NCBI RefSeq assembly: GCF_021155775.2
Contig: NC_060237.1
Span: 2,234,501 to 2,298,500, forward strand
Source: Neodiprion pinetum
Taxonomy: Eukaryota; Arthropoda; Insecta; Hymenoptera; Diprionidae
DNA: 64,000 nucleotides
Reading direction: 5' to 3'
The first letter of the stretch is position 1; the number at the start of each line of letters is the position of its first letter. A program made the translations under genes and the position numbers. Shown piece by piece: positions 36,785 to 49,659 of this stretch. The notes under the pieces were generated by a model, which saw only the letters and a list, made by a program, of their open reading frames with translations, was not told the DNA's origin and searched no databases.

Positions 36785-39350
36785 ATGATAATCACAAACA
36801 CCATTCGTAGCGTTTTGAATATCCGGAGTAACTGTTTGCACAGATATGTCGAAGTATTCTGTAAACGAATCAGGTTTGTTTGCAACAAAAATACTACGGC
36901 ACCCTTGTGAAAACACATTGATTGTCAAAACGCCGCTACAAGCGCTATTTTACTTGCTTATGTTTACCAAATTTAATTTCGTCTCACTTTTGCTACGGCA
37001 GTTGTCGAATCATGGCTAATACTTATTCATAGGTCACTTGTTGGTTTTTCCATGTTTCAGACAGCTTCCAGCAACGTTCCATGAAACCTGCTACTCTACA
37101 GGCACAGACGAATTGGAGTCCTTTGAAACGCCGATAGAAGCAATCCGTAACTTTAGTATAATAGCACACGTGGATCATGGAAAAAGTACATTGGCAGATC
37201 GGTTATTGGAAAAGACAGGAGCGATTCAGCGTAACGCAGGGGCTCAGTTTTTAGACAAATTACAAGTTGAGAAGGAGAGGGGTATAACGGTAAAGGCGCA
37301 AAGCGCGTCGTTAAATTACAAGCACAAGGGAACAAACCATCTGCTGAATCTAATCGACACTCCTGGGCATGTTGATTTTTCAAACGAAGTCGCGAGGTCC
37401 CTGGCCGCCTGCCAGGGTGTGATACTCCTTGTTGATGCAAATCACGGGGTCCAAGCACAGACTGTGGCCAACTTTTACCTCGCTTTTGCTCAGGATCTCA
37501 CCGTTATTCCAGTTTTGAATAAAGTTGACTTAAAGAATGCAGACCCAGAGCGAGTCATCGGTCAGCTTAATACTCTTTTCGATATCGAGGCAAAAGATGT
37601 TCTGAAGATATCAGCCAAGCTCGGCACTGGTGTCGACGAACTGCTTGAAGCTATTGTCGAGAGGGTGCCACCTCCGTCTGTCAACAGAAGCGGACCGCTC
37701 AAAGCCCTAATATTCGACAGCTGGTTCGATAAGTGGAAAGGAGCGATTTCTTTGGTGTATATTAACGAAGGATCTGTTTCAGTCGGAGATCAAATTTCAT
37801 CCATACATACTGGAAACTCATATGAAGTCAAGAATCTGTTTCTCCTAACACCGTTTGAAAAAAACATTAAAACATTGTGAGTAAAAACAAGTTTTTGCCA
37901 ACAATTCATAATGCCAACACTATGTCTTGATTATCATATAATTTTCAAGGTTCGCTGGTCAAATTGGATGCATTGCCTGTAATATGAAATCAACGAAAGA
38001 AGCATACGTCGGTGATACTCTACATTTGAAAGAGTTTCCTGTCGAAGCTCTCAAAAAATTTGAACCAGCAAGACCCATGGTCTTTGCAGGAGTTTACCCA
38101 ATGGATCAATCGCAACATGTTCCATTGCGTAGCGCTATTGACAAACTAGTACTGAACGATTACGCAGTAACCACTGAGGTTGATTCTAGGTAAGCAGTAT
38201 TGGCTGAATGCATAACAATTTTCCAACATCTGTTAATGATGACTAATACATCTGTCCATCCAGTCCAGCATTAGGGTTGGGGTGGAGATTAGGTTTTCTA
38301 GGCTTGTTGCACATGGAGGTTTTCATCCAGCGCCTGGAACAAGAATACGGCACCCTGCCTTTAGTGACCGCGCCCAATGTCACTTACAAGGCAAAAGTCA
38401 TTGGGGCAAAGAATATTACTAAATACAAAAGCGATGAGGTAGTCTTTAACAATCCAAGTAAATTCCCTCCTCAGAGTGTAGTGTCCGAGTATTACGAGCC
38501 TATTGTCTTAGGGACCATTATAACACCAGGTGAGAGTGGCTCAAGCGACAAAATTGTTGAAGGGGCCTTCAGCGCCTTAATAAATACTAAATATACATTT
38601 TTCAGACGAATACTTGAGCCCTGTAATGTCGCTGTGCATGGAGAAAAGAGGTATCCATAAATCTGGATCAAATATCGACGGTCGGCGAGTGTTGCTGCAA
38701 TTCGATTTGCCGCTAAATGAAATTGTCATGGACTTTCACGATTCGTTGAAATCAATCAGTTCGGGATATGCCAGTTTCGATTATGAGAATTTGAGATACG
38801 AACCAGCAAGTCTAGTCAAGGTGAAACTGCAAGCGTTGAGCTATTATGATCTTTATCTACATTCGAAATTAAAGAGTTCTTTGCTTCACCCGTAGCTGGA
38901 TATCTTACTGAATGGTGTGCTCGTAGAAGAGCTGAGCACTATAGCGCACTATTTAAAGGCTACCGCCATCGCGAAGAAAATGGTTACGAAGTTGCAAGAT
39001 ATCATTCCAAGACAACAATATTTAATCGCCATCCAGGCGGCGGTCGGATCTAAAATACTCGCCAGAGAAAATATAAAACCCTATAGGAAGGATGTGACAG
39101 CAAAGTTGGTAAGATATTATATACGAACTCTGATATAGTTATAATAAAACGTATAAGAAAATCCGCATAACAGCGACGGAAATCAGGGAATACTCCTAGA
39201 AATACTGAATATATCCGGTTTCAGTACGGCGGTGACATAACGAGGAGGAAAAAGCTGCTTGCCCAACAGGCAGAAGGAAAACGGCGAATGCGTATGATTG
39301 GAAATATATCACTACCCCGAGAAACGTTTATAGAATTTCTTAAAAAATAG
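36785..39350 (+). CDS. Guf1: GUF1, mitochondrial translation GTPase (LepA/EF4)
   Basis: Seven exons, 36785-36873, 37061-37876, 37950-38189, 38264-38529, 38606-38820, 38896-39108 and 39225-39350, give 654 residues (human 669). Exon 1 was chosen because the big second exon has no in-frame ATG and needs two leading bases; 36785-36873 supplies them and encodes a basic presequence (MIITNTIRSVLNIRSN). GTPase motifs are G1 AHVDHGKST (about 65-73), G3 DTPGHVD and G4 NKVD. EF4-specific C-terminal signatures are present: SLCMEKRGIHKSG, SSGYASFDYE, and IPRQQYLIAIQAAVGSKILARE. The enzyme acts on mitochondrial ribosomes at the inner membrane and back-translocates stalled tRNAs. The exon 1 donor (AG/GTTTGT) is the least certain junction. 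Confidence 0.95.
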
Positions 39351-40288
39351 GGTTTTCAAATAAATTAATAGTTCAACTGTACGGATTAAATAATTTAAAT
39401 TTCGCTCTCAGACCACAATTTATTTACGTTACGTATAAAGAAGGAAACTGAAGCAAGTATAATTACAATTTCTTATCATCTCAAGGACAGGAAGCGCGGT
39501 TTCTAAGTTAACTTAGATAAACGGATACGTAAATTCGATTTTCCTGGTTGACGTGAAAAAAAAAAACGTAATCGTGTAATTGATAATTACACGAGGATGA
39601 AAACGAAAATCTGTCTAGGCGGTGTTATGGTGAACGTATCTGAATCTGAATATTTTCATTCAATCTCAAATACCGACACTCGTGTTTCCTCACGAATTTA
39701 GGCTCGACATGTGGCTCCGCGCTTCGGCGAGTCCAGCCGAATATTGATCATCCGTCCAATGAGGCGGGAAATGGGGGTGAAAAAAAACATTGATGTGTTA
39801 AAAAATTAAAGTGTCGGAGGGAAAAAAAACCTAGTTGTATTGTTGTGTTTCCGGAATCAATCGCCCTGCTCTGCGTGAATTCAGAGCGAGAGAAATCGAG
39901 ATGACGGCTGCGATATCGAATAGTACAAAAGATAAGAGCTGCGTACGCGTTTTTCGCCGAGATACGGAGGAGGAATCGAAGTCGTACCGCGCTGTCACGG
40001 TAGAATAGTACGAACAACATACACTGACGTGTTACATACGTAAATTGACGATACGTAACTCGGCCGATCGCAAACGCTTCGAAGGTTAGAGACTAGGCGT
40101 TGGGCTCGCAACCTGATTTTACCTCGACGCGGCGGAACGTCGACGGCACTTCACAGGGCCGAGAGCCGAGAGGCGGTCGTTCCTGCTCTTGGATAACCTT
40201 CATCAATGGAATTTGCTCCTGACCACGCTTACCCGACGACAACACAATCATAGCTGTCAGTAACGCAAACTACCTTCGACGTTCAAAG
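39351..40288. other. Intergenic stretch between GUF1 and the PP2C gene
   Basis: Contains the GUF1 poly(A) signal AATAAA at 39359-39364, only 9 nt after the stop. A more GC-rich 250 bp just before 40289 is probably promoter and 5' UTR of the phosphatase. No coding-like frame otherwise. Confidence 0.6.
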
Positions 40289-42245
40289 ATGGGACAAACA
40301 TTGAGCGAACCTGTGACTGCCAAGGAGTCTGCCTGCTGCAGGGACGCCAACTACAGGGTCGGGAGCTCCTGCATGCAAGGATGGCGAGTCAACATGGAGG
40401 ACTGCCATGTACATATTCTCTCCCTGCCCAGCGATCCTGGAACTGCCTTTTTTGCAGTCTACGATGGCCACGGAGGTAACTACAACAAACTGTGTTTAGC
40501 CAAGTACAATTTGAGCTCTGCTCATCGTTACCGTTGATAATTAACTTTACCGTCCACCGTGAACAACCTGCTACATTATTTTCTGCAAGAATTTACATTT
40601 GCTGTGAATCACAGTTCGGCTCCTGATTCTTTTTACTTTTTAGTTATCCGCGTGCATATTTCGATTCGTCTTCGGAATTATAAGATGTTGTTGAGAAGTC
40701 CCTTTCGTTAGAGGGTTTTCCTTACTATAATTAATTATATCTAATTGTTGAATGTGATTTTTAGGTGCTAAAGTTGCACAATATGCAGCCAAGCATCTGC
40801 ACGAGTACATAGCTAGACGATCCGAATATCAGACTGGTAATGTGGTAGAGGCAATGCAGCAGGGATTCTTACAATTGGATAGAACAATGCAGTACGACAC
40901 GCTACTCAAGGATGAACAGGCAGGGACCACTGTAATTGCTCTCCTCATCAAGGACAACATTCTCTATAGTGTGAGTCTTGCTTAGTTCGTAAATGACAAG
41001 AACAAGGTCATTAAAAAATTTCAAAGCTTTTGGAATGGTAAGGGAATATCATATTTTTACGTCGTGCAATCTGGTGGGTATGAGATTCCAAGTAGTTTTT
41101 GTTGGTCTTGTAAACATGCTATAATTAGTTCTTATCAGCTAAGTTATAATAATAACTTACCGTGTACCTGGGCTAAGACTAAAAATATGAATCACTGTAC
41201 AACTTTTTACTCGCAGTAGAATAATGTCTCAAAGAATTTACTGTAGCTATGTCGTTCTTTATTTGGAATATTTTTCTCCTGATTTCCTGTAACCTTGTGT
41301 CGAGTTAACAATGCGGGGGCAAAGTGATGCTAAGAATCTGACTTTCAACCCAATGTGAATCTTATGTTAGGCAAATGCAGGTGACAGTCGGGCGGTTGCA
41401 AGCGTTGGTGGAAAAGCTGTGCCACTCAGCAAGGATCACAAGCCTTCCCTAAGGGCGGAACGTGAGAGAATTGAAGCTGCAGGTGGATGGGTTGAGCTGA
41501 ACAGGGTGAATGGGAATCTGGCCTTGTCACGGGCTCTTGGCGACTTTGTATTCAAGCGAAACGACCGCAAAAGTCCACAGGAGCAGATTGTCACTGGTTA
41601 TATTAATATTCATTATGTGTATGGAGTATTTCATATGGAATGCTATAAGACAAACCATTAACATCTCTGTGAACCTCAGTCATGATAGTATTTGTTTTTT
41701 GTGATTAATTTTTACGGATGCGGTAGATCATGTAGCATTCTGAGGTGAAATACGATAGTTACTCTAGCATTGGCCATATTTCAGAAATGATGACTACCCA
41801 GTATGAATAGAACTATATCGCTTTAAGGAAAGTTGTTAGAAAAGTCTACCAGCATTTTTTTGGCAATTTTCCAATTACAGAGCCGAAAATGATAAATTAT
41901 TTATTTACAGCTTACCCGGAGGTACAGCGGCATCAAGTGACGACAGATTGGGAATTTGTAATCGTAGCCTGTGACGGCATCTGGGATGTAATGAGTAACG
42001 AGGAAGTAGTAGCTTTTGTAAGAAACCGGCTAGCTCAAGGGTCGCAAAATGGGTCTGACGAGGAGGGAAGTATGGTGGATCCTGAAGAAGTTTGCGAAGA
42101 ATTGATGAGCCACTGCTTGGCACCAGACGCTCAGATGGGCACAGGCTGCGATAATATGACGGTAGTGCTGGTGTGTTTTTTACATGGAAAACCATACTCG
42201 CATTTAGTTGCACGGTGTAAACAGCCTGCAAACCTAACTGCGTAG
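40289..42245 (+). CDS. PP2C-family Ser/Thr phosphatase
   Basis: Four exons, 40289-40475, 40765-40970, 41371-41596 and 41911-42245, give 317 residues. It belongs to the PPM-type metal-dependent phosphatases and is close to the insect/nematode group starting MGQTLSEPVT. Metal-binding and catalytic residues are visible: Glu37-Asp38 in NMEDCH, Asp59-Gly60 in YDGHGG, then GDSRAV, LSRALGDF, ACDGIWDV and GCDNMTV. The start MGQTLS fits the N-myristoylation pattern (Gly2, Ser6), and two Cys follow at 16-17, which suggests membrane attachment; this is inference. Its substrate cannot be told. It is convergent with ArfGAP, with 463 bp between the stops. Confidence 0.93.
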
Positions 42246-42708
42246 CTAGTCTTCATTTTATTTATTTTACTATTATTTTGTTTGAAATTTATTTGTTAAT
42301 CATTGAAAAAAATGTTCGTACTTTATATCAATCATATTAATATTACTACTTATTAATAATTATTGGTAACGCTACTTTTTTGGCGATTCAATTGTACAAC
42401 AACTCGATAAGTCCTATAAATATTTTTATACGTAAAAAAAGAAAATGCAATTTACGTACTCGCTTCTTACTATATTTAATGCAGTCTACTTACCTCCAAA
42501 GAATTACAAACACGTTAGAGACGATGCTGATGATTAGTAGATTTTCTTTTTATTTACATTTCCGTACAACAGGGTCGGAGAAAAGTCACAACGGTGTTTT
42601 TTTTTTTTTGTTCAAATAACATTCAGCTTTCTCCGATACGCCTAATGAAAATATGTAATAATAATTTTAGTATTTTATTTTATTGGGAATTATGAGAGCG
42701 GCAATCCA
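42246..42708. other. Convergent 3' flanks of PP2C and ArfGAP
   Basis: AT-rich with no coding frame. A minus-strand poly(A) signal (TTTATT read forward at 42674-42679) lies 30 bp after the ArfGAP stop. The two 3' UTRs may overlap. Confidence 0.5.
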
Positions 42709-45180
42709 TTAATATCCATATCTGTCCTGGATGGAGGAAACTGCGGCATTGGCCAATGAGCTTAGCCTGCCTGCAACTTTGTTAACTCCTTGACGGACGC
42801 TTTCTCTGACTTCTTCTAAATCGACAGTACCACCTGCGGCCCGGCCGGACCTTCCGGCACCAGATGACACTGGCCCGGATGAAATAGTCTGGCCGTTACC
42901 GTGACTGGGTCCGTCTCCGAAATAATCAGCTGACGAAATGCTTGACGATCCCTCGAAACGGCGGAGATTGCTTTTGCGCTCCCACTGTAAAACGAAACAA
43001 GATCGTTCAGAAATGTAAGAATCATCACACAAAAGCCGGACATTTCCCACAACAAGCAATACTAACTGCATCTCCATCAGAAGAGCTGTTTCTGAAATAT
43101 TGATCTGAACTAATGGCTTTGGCGCTGCCAAACTTTTTCTGTGCTTCGCCCCCGCGATTAGCGGGTTCACGATCAGAACTGTGAGAAGGAGGCTTGTTAA
43201 TCGTTTGTTGGGTCGGCCGTCGAGGGATATCGGCTTCGGCAACAACAATGATATCGTCGGTGTGTGACGAGCTACTGGGAAGCTTTCCATACGATGAGGG
43301 CGAGTATGAGAGATCTTCAAGATCGAAGAATAGATCGTGATCCTGATCTCTGGATCTCGGTTCGCTGGTCAAACTCATCCTCGAGGCAACTGGCGCACCC
43401 TCCTGAGTTATCACACGCATATCACCAAATGCTGAATGACTCGCACCCCTGTGATAAGGAAAAGCAATTACACACACATGAATAAATAGAGAGTGATAAT
43501 ACTTGTTTAAATATAATCACGTTAATTACCGGCGCGCATTAAATCCCATGCCGAGACGTTCAGCTTCTCCAGCTTTGGATGGGTCCATCTTCTTCGTTCG
43601 TTCCTCAACTTTTTTTGCTTGCAGTGACAGATCGTGTTCATATTGATATGCCAGACGCGTATCAATTGCGTCTTGCTCCTCCTTATCCTTTTCGCGTGTT
43701 TCTTTCTCTCGAGACTCGCGATTAGCCTCGGCGACACTTCGTTCCAACTCATCAAAGTTCGTTTTCACTCTTTGTGCTCCCAATCCTCCGCTTTTCTTTG
43801 CTCCGAGCTGTGAACCAATATCGTAAAAGATTATTTGGTTCCGAATATAGTTGACATTCTTATTTTCTTGCTATAATTTACCTACCCCACTTCGTTTCGG
43901 TTGAATTTTTCTAACGCCGATCGTAGGCTTTCTATCAGATGGTTGAGCAGCGTTTGAATCATGATTCAAAAGTGCGCCGGATACATTAGGCCCTATACCA
44001 CTGAGATTGGCAGGGTTCGTAGCTGTTATGGAAGACACTGTGTTGTCATTATTATCCTCAGTTACACTGGCGACTAGTGTCGATTTGGTAACAGGATCTG
44101 AACGTAAATTTGATTCAGTGGAAAAGAAGTCATCAGATGTTGCTGACTCTTCGTGCTCTTTAAAAAAGTCCAATTCTGTTGTAGCATCCAGCTGCGTGTG
44201 TTCAGGTTCTGGATCCAGCAACAACTGTAATAACAATAAATATGTGACGTGGCTATTCCATAGTAAACTGATCATTTCTAAGAATTCATTTCAAATTGTC
44301 TTGAAAACACACCTTTGTTCCATGTCGTTTCATTGCCTGCACAGAAGCTTGGGACAATTTATCTCTGTACAAACTGGCAGCTCGTGATTTGTATTTTTGC
44401 TGAGCATCAGTAGTCGTGCAGTTGTGTTGGGAAAAAAATTTTCTCTAAAAGATATAACAACATTGATTAGAACTATTATGGTTGTTGAAAATTATAATTA
44501 TCTATAGACTGACAGCATTAGCATTTCCTCCAAGCTGCATGTTCCGTAGTTGTAGCCATGTCCAATTTGTGTCAAGTTGAGTTGAACGGACAAAGGTCAA
44601 GTGAACACCTAGCCCTCTATGTACCGCTGAACAGTCTATACACAGGAAGACGCCGTATGTGACACTGGACCAAGCCGGGTTTTTGGCGTTGCAATCGAAA
44701 CATGTCTGGTAGTAGAATAAAACGGAATAAATTTATCGTGCAAGAATGAAATTTTAAAGATAAAGTTAAAAAAATAGCAACTAGGGAGCTGCAAACGGTC
44801 AGGAAATGTCAGAGGAAGGTTAACACATGGATTGATTTAATGCCTGACACTGTCAATTACAAACATAAGGTTAATCACGTTTAATATGTGTGGGGAGAAT
44901 AAGGTCTACACTAATAAAACGATTGCGAAATGCTATAGTTATTAAAATGTGTAGATTGATCGAATTTCTCAGACCAAAAGTCAGGGTCAGCACTGGAGCA
45001 GAGTTATGAGAATTGCACTGTAAATTACCAGTTGCGATTATCGAATTAACGTTGAATGCAATTTTGATTTTTATAATTAATCTAATTTGCCACGAAAATG
45101 CGTACCTTATTTGCTGGAATCGCACGTAACCTTTTAAAAACCTGCTCAATATCAGTCTTGCTGGGTGCAGGATCTGCCAT
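42709..45180 (-). CDS. ArfGAP3: ADP-ribosylation factor GTPase-activating protein 2/3
   Basis: Seven exons, 45106-45180, 44514-44705, 44313-44444, 43886-44224, 43530-43807, 43067-43448 and 42709-42984, give 557 residues. The ArfGAP domain is at residues 1-125: a C4 zinc finger (CFDC...CIDC, spacing 16) and the catalytic arginine in AVHRGLGVH. The central region is acidic and Ser-rich with an ERSVAEANRESREKET coiled-coil stretch. The C-terminus holds the Glo3-regulatory ISS motifs (AISSDQYF and SISSADYFG), which place it in the ARFGAP2/3-Glo3 group rather than ARFGAP1. It activates Arf1 GTP hydrolysis on COPI vesicles at the Golgi. Compared with vertebrates it is ~40 residues longer, mostly in the linker. 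Start chosen at MADPAPSKTDIEQVF. Confidence 0.95.
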
Positions 45181-46088
45181 CTTTGACGTGTTGTCAATTT
45201 AATCACGCGCTTGGCATGCCGGGACGTTGGAAACCTGCAATTAAGCCACGGGTCGTGTACACCACACATAGAGAGGAGTGATACAAGCTGTCTGCGATGT
45301 GTAACTATCTAGACACTGTGCACACGACGATTGTCTAACTAAACGAAGACATCAACCCGTTTGGGCAAGTAAAGCCAACACTCCATGTATGCGTTGACCT
45401 CCGGCAAACGCATGCGGAAGGCGACTCCATGCACGCGGCAGACTTTAGCGCCACGCCACGTACGGAAATCGAAGATGCGTCTTAAAAATGCATACGAACG
45501 ATAGCTACATAACCTAAAAGAAAGGAATACTCTATCCCATAATTCCGGGCGGTTTCTCACGTAATGAATTACAAGTTCATTCACGTCATCACAATTATAT
45601 TCCATAGTGGAATGTTTTGTTGATGTTATTGATGGTTTGTTTTCATAGACAGTTTTGTACGACATAACCTACGTCACGTCGACTATTATTTGAGCCATAT
45701 TTGAGCCTTGCCAGATTCCGAATGGTCCCGAAGATTTTCGACTTTAGCCGAATGACGTGCGGTACTGCGGAAAAATTAGAATATTTTGATCCCAACGCAG
45801 TGCGGTGCGGCATGCCGGAGGTTGCCGCTGCCGGATTTGCGCCGGGCTCCTGATTGGTCACCGCAGCATTTGCCGGAGCTCAACGCATACATGGAGCCTT
45901 AGCTTAAGGCAAACGATTACGATATGGTAAAAAATGAGAACTTATATTCATTCTTTACAAAGAGAGGACATTAACTGATGGTATTAAATTTATACAGTAG
46001 CAAACAAGACTGTAGTATTCGCGTATGATTTTTCTTCATTCTTGATGTTCAAAGTAACTTTAGATTTATGTTGTAGAAGGACAGTTAG
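45181..46088. other. Intergenic stretch between SUPT7L and ArfGAP
   Basis: Mostly occupied by the inverted-repeat element at 45381-45896. The remaining ~200 bp next to ArfGAP should contain its promoter, and the ~190 bp on the other side the 3' end of SUPT7L. Confidence 0.6.
45381..45896. mobile_element. 516-bp element with ~37-bp terminal inverted repeats
   Basis: The left end (45381-45417) and the reverse complement of the right end (45861-45896) share CTCCATGTATGCGTTGA, then CTCCGGCAAA, then a GCGG block, with one substitution and a small indel. The inside is non-coding and relatively GC-rich. No clear target-site duplication is visible. The element starts 200 bp upstream of the ArfGAP start codon and may overlap its promoter. 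Confidence 0.75.
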
Positions 46089-47763
46089 TCACACTTTCTT
46101 CCTTTTATCGCTCAAAGTTTCAGACTGCCGTTGACGAGACGAATTTGGAGAGTCGCTAACATTCACCTCTTCTTCCTCGACCTCCAAGCTGTTCAATTTA
46201 TGCACAATGGGATAAATTAGTGCAAAGTGAAACATTGGATTCATAAAGCTCACCCTTCTTGCTCGAGGCTATGAAGCATTTGAAATCCAGCGTCAAGACT
46301 GGGGGGAAAACCTAAGTCAGGATCCAGCAGCTGCAAAGTCGGCACTTCTCTGCATACTTTCCCGAATGCGTCAAGTTCGTCAAAACTTACACCACCAAAG
46401 CCGTCGTTTTGTTCCATCCTGCGGTATATAGCAATTCCCATTAGATTCACTGTGATTTTAATTTGATCTTTAAATTTTACTGATGAGACAGTCATCGTAG
46501 TTGACTAAAAACGTATCTATTGTAGGAAGACTTAGCAGATAAACCAAGTAGACAGATCAGATCAAGTTAGCATTCGCGAAATTTCAGATAAAGATGATTG
46601 TTTTTTGACCTGCTACTCCCAGCGTCGAGTTCCATTTCCCTTCGCTCTACTTCCGCTCGTTCCACGGTCTGTTTCATATTCATTTCAAACCTCAGTACAT
46701 TTTCCTGATAATAATCATGCAGAGATTGAGCTCCACCGATGCCTGTTTCATACAGGACACGTTCAACAGCATCCTGAGATGTGGAAATTAGTGAAATTGC
46801 ATCAAAAATAGAAATAATTTAATAAATAAATCAAGATTCCGCTCACGCACAGGGAACCCGCATTTATCCTGCTCCGCTGCGAGTTTGAGTAGCCTTGTCA
46901 TACGTTTGAGGAATTGATCCGCGATATCTGTTACTGCTTCGATGGCAATATCGGAAGAATCTAAAATAGATTAACAATTTTGGTAGTTAGCTCATCAATT
47001 TAAATTAAGATCATGCACAGCCAGCAGAAAATATAAATTTACGAACTTTCGAAACCAGTATGAGCCAACAACACGATAACAGAATGCCTCAGCAAGCCGT
47101 GTGCTGTTTCTGGTGTTAGGTATGTTGGGTGAGCTGGAGGTTCGTCAGGTATTTTTGCACTATAACGAATGTTTCATTTTTTAAATACATTTCTGTTTCC
47201 GCGGTTCATTTTCTATGTAATTACACGGAGTGCTTACTCTTTTGAGTCTGTCTCCGTCTCCGCATGCGGAAATGAAAAATGAAATGGATTCATCTGTTCT
47301 CGAACTTCCAGCAGTGGCAGTCCATCGATTTCCGTCGCAGGGCCGGGAGAACCTCCATTCTCCTGCGAAAGCTGAATGTTAATACATAAATACGATTTAA
47401 TTGCATTTTGTACCAATAATGATCCTTACAAGATCTCGCAACCGCTGGTGAAGGTTGATGGTGTTTAATACATGCGGATTAATGTTAGGTAATCTGAAAA
47501 AATGTAAAGAAGAATCAATTACGTATGATACTTTTGTTCTAACTGATCATTATCCCAGCACTAGCAACGCATACTTACTGAAAGTATTCCACTTGGTTGT
47601 CTGTTTGAAAATCGAATTCAGACGACTTTGTGTCATCCATTACTTGCCTCCAAATATTTTCGATAACATCTGGAGTAATTATTTCCTGTTTGTGAGTTTC
47701 CTTGGTCGGTAACTCCCCCCAATGTGCCCCAGCAGTAGTCGTACTACACTTGCTCGACTTCAT
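46089..47763 (-). CDS. Spt7: SAGA/STAGA complex subunit SUPT7L (Spt7-like)
   Basis: Eight short exons, 47579-47763, 47430-47493, 47238-47362, 47047-47159, 46851-46960, 46610-46773, 46254-46418 and 46089-46188, give 341 residues. The bromodomain-associated histone fold lies at about residues 130-200 (LTPETAHGLLRHSVIVLLAHTG, in two exons, then SSDIAIEAVTDIADQFLKRM). A predicted helical segment follows (SLHDYYQENVLRFEMNMK), then a region with LQLLDPDLGFPPSLD and an acidic, then basic tail (SDKRKKV). In SAGA, this protein pairs its histone fold with TAF10 and scaffolds the acetyltransferase complex in the nucleus. It shares a 715-bp divergent intergenic region with MITD1. The N-terminal third is weakly conserved, so family assignment rests on the histone fold and overall layout. 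Confidence 0.82.
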
Positions 47764-48478
47764 TATTAATCTTTATGCTTTGGCGCGCGAAGAGTGCAGC
47801 AGTAAAATAATTTAAATTTAAAAATGCCCGCGGGTGCTCAGCAGCTATTGGCACCTAGGGTCAGTTCTGCGAACCTGATTAATTTTGAGATCGTCACTTT
47901 TTACGCTATTCGATGGTCGCCCCAATGCAGAAGTTCTAATACGATTTATTTTATGCCTATGTATTGTTATTTTGCATCGGTTTTAACGCAGGCTAGGAGG
48001 TGAAATTCAGTGAACAAGACGCGGGCCCGATGACCGAGGCATAGCACCGTGCCTTGATGACAATTTTGAGAAGTTTACGTACCCGCGCACGCAACGATCG
48101 TGGAAGGAAATATATTTGAGGTTAGAATTACTGTTAAGAAGAATGACGTTTTCGCTGTTCGCAGTAGCGATGGTATTGTAAAGTGTCGCCACTGGTCGCC
48201 GCCACATTTGTAAATCACGTCATGCACACGCTGCATAAACTATGTCTGAATCGGTAGCGTTGACTGGGCGCATTTTTTAAATTTTGATCAACACTTGTCT
48301 AGGGAATTTGAATTACCGTACTGTACGTACCGCGCTTTTCGTGTTCAATCAAGAGATAAGGTAATCGAGGACCCCCGCACTCTTCTTTAGGCGCATGCCA
48401 AAATTATATGCGTATAATAAACCATACAATATACCGAGTAAGTGTAGAAATTGAAAAAAAAAAAACTTAGGCTTAACT
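47764..48478. promoter_or_regulatory. Divergent intergenic region between SUPT7L and MITD1
   Basis: It separates two start codons pointing away from each other and so should hold both promoters. GC-richer patches occur at about 47830-47880 and 48000-48220. No TATA box or coding frame was recognised. Confidence 0.5.
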
Positions 48479-49659
48479 ATGGAAAGTGCGGCCGTATCAA
48501 TTTTGCTGAGAGCCGTCGAAATGGATACCAAAGAAAGATACACGATGGCACTGGTTTTGTATCAAGAAGGTCTCCAGATACTCATGGACTTGATAAAAGG
48601 TATGATGATTAAATAATAACAAACGACAACTTCGGAATTAAATATTAGATGGCTATTAGTACATAATATTCCAATGCCCACAGAGACCAAAGACGCGGCG
48701 AAGAAGAAACATTTCAAAGGCAAAGCAGCTGAATATATGGACAGAGCTGAAACTATAAAGGACCTTATCAACGAGCAAAAATCCGCGGGAAAGTACAGGG
48801 AACAGACGAAAATTGAGGCCGGCTCCACCGGCCACGGATACGCCACCGTTTTCGGGAGGTTTTTGGACGCCTCAGTAACTCACATACACGTCGAAGATCC
48901 CTACATAAGGACTTTTCATCAGGTAAATCAGTTTCTCCGGAGACAAAACGAATTTCCAACACTCTCTGAATATGCATCGATCGTGTATTAATCGCGGCCA
49001 ATTTAACATTCACCCGCGTTTTGTTCTGAATATGCTGCATGACGTTAATTGTTCCGACACATTTTTAGCATAATCTGTTTTAAAAGACTGGATTCTCAAT
49101 CGCGTTACATTCTGAAGAATAAATTCTGAACGTGCGATGATTTAAAACTGTATCTCAAGATATATTATTATTGCAACAATCGCTGTAGTGTCAAAACTTG
49201 TTGCGGCTCTGCGAACTTGGGATTCAAAAGTGTCATTTGTTGGCACATGTGACGCTGGTAACCACGCAAGATCCAGATCGTCGGAAAGAACAAACAGCGT
49301 GGCTACAAGAATTGAAGCTAAGCCTTGGATTGCGGCAAATATCATTTGAATTCACGTTCTCGTCGACGCTACATGATCGGCAAGTTCGGTAAGTCATTTA
49401 CCTTAGTTTAATGTATTCCCTTTATTTGCGCCCGCAAATATATTGTGATAGTCACTTTTTAATCATGTGTATGTGGATTCGAATGACGAGAAGATTGAAC
49501 AATGGCTGGGTGATAAAAATTGGACGAGGTTTGGACTACTTCAAAGCTTCTGCTGGTAAAATGACGCTTGGAGCATGTGACATGGACTTGAGGCCGTGTT
49601 TGGAAACAAGCGTCGATATTTTTCACGTTTCCCAAATCGTCAATAAAAATGACACGTAA
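48479..49659 (+). CDS. Mitd1: MIT domain-containing protein 1 (MITD1)
   Basis: Four exons, 48479-48599, 48684-48922, 49189-49388 and 49494-49659, give 241 residues (human 249). An N-terminal MIT three-helix bundle (about 1-85: MESAAVSILLRAVEMDTKERY through AAEYMDRAETIKDLI) binds ESCRT-III tails. The C-terminal phospholipase-D-like MITD1 domain follows, with VEDPYIRTFHQ, FTFSSTLHDRQVR, NNGWVIKIGRGLDYFK and CDMDLRPCLETSVDIFH. The family binds membranes and helps stabilise the late cytokinetic bridge. The short last-exon acceptor (GAGAAG) lacks a good pyrimidine tract, but the phase and sequence match are clear. Confidence 0.95.

Noticed and set aside
37012..37032. ATG just before the big GUF1 exon
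   Set aside because: It runs into a TAG after six codons and is out of frame; the exon at 36785-36873 fits phase and gives a mitochondrial presequence.
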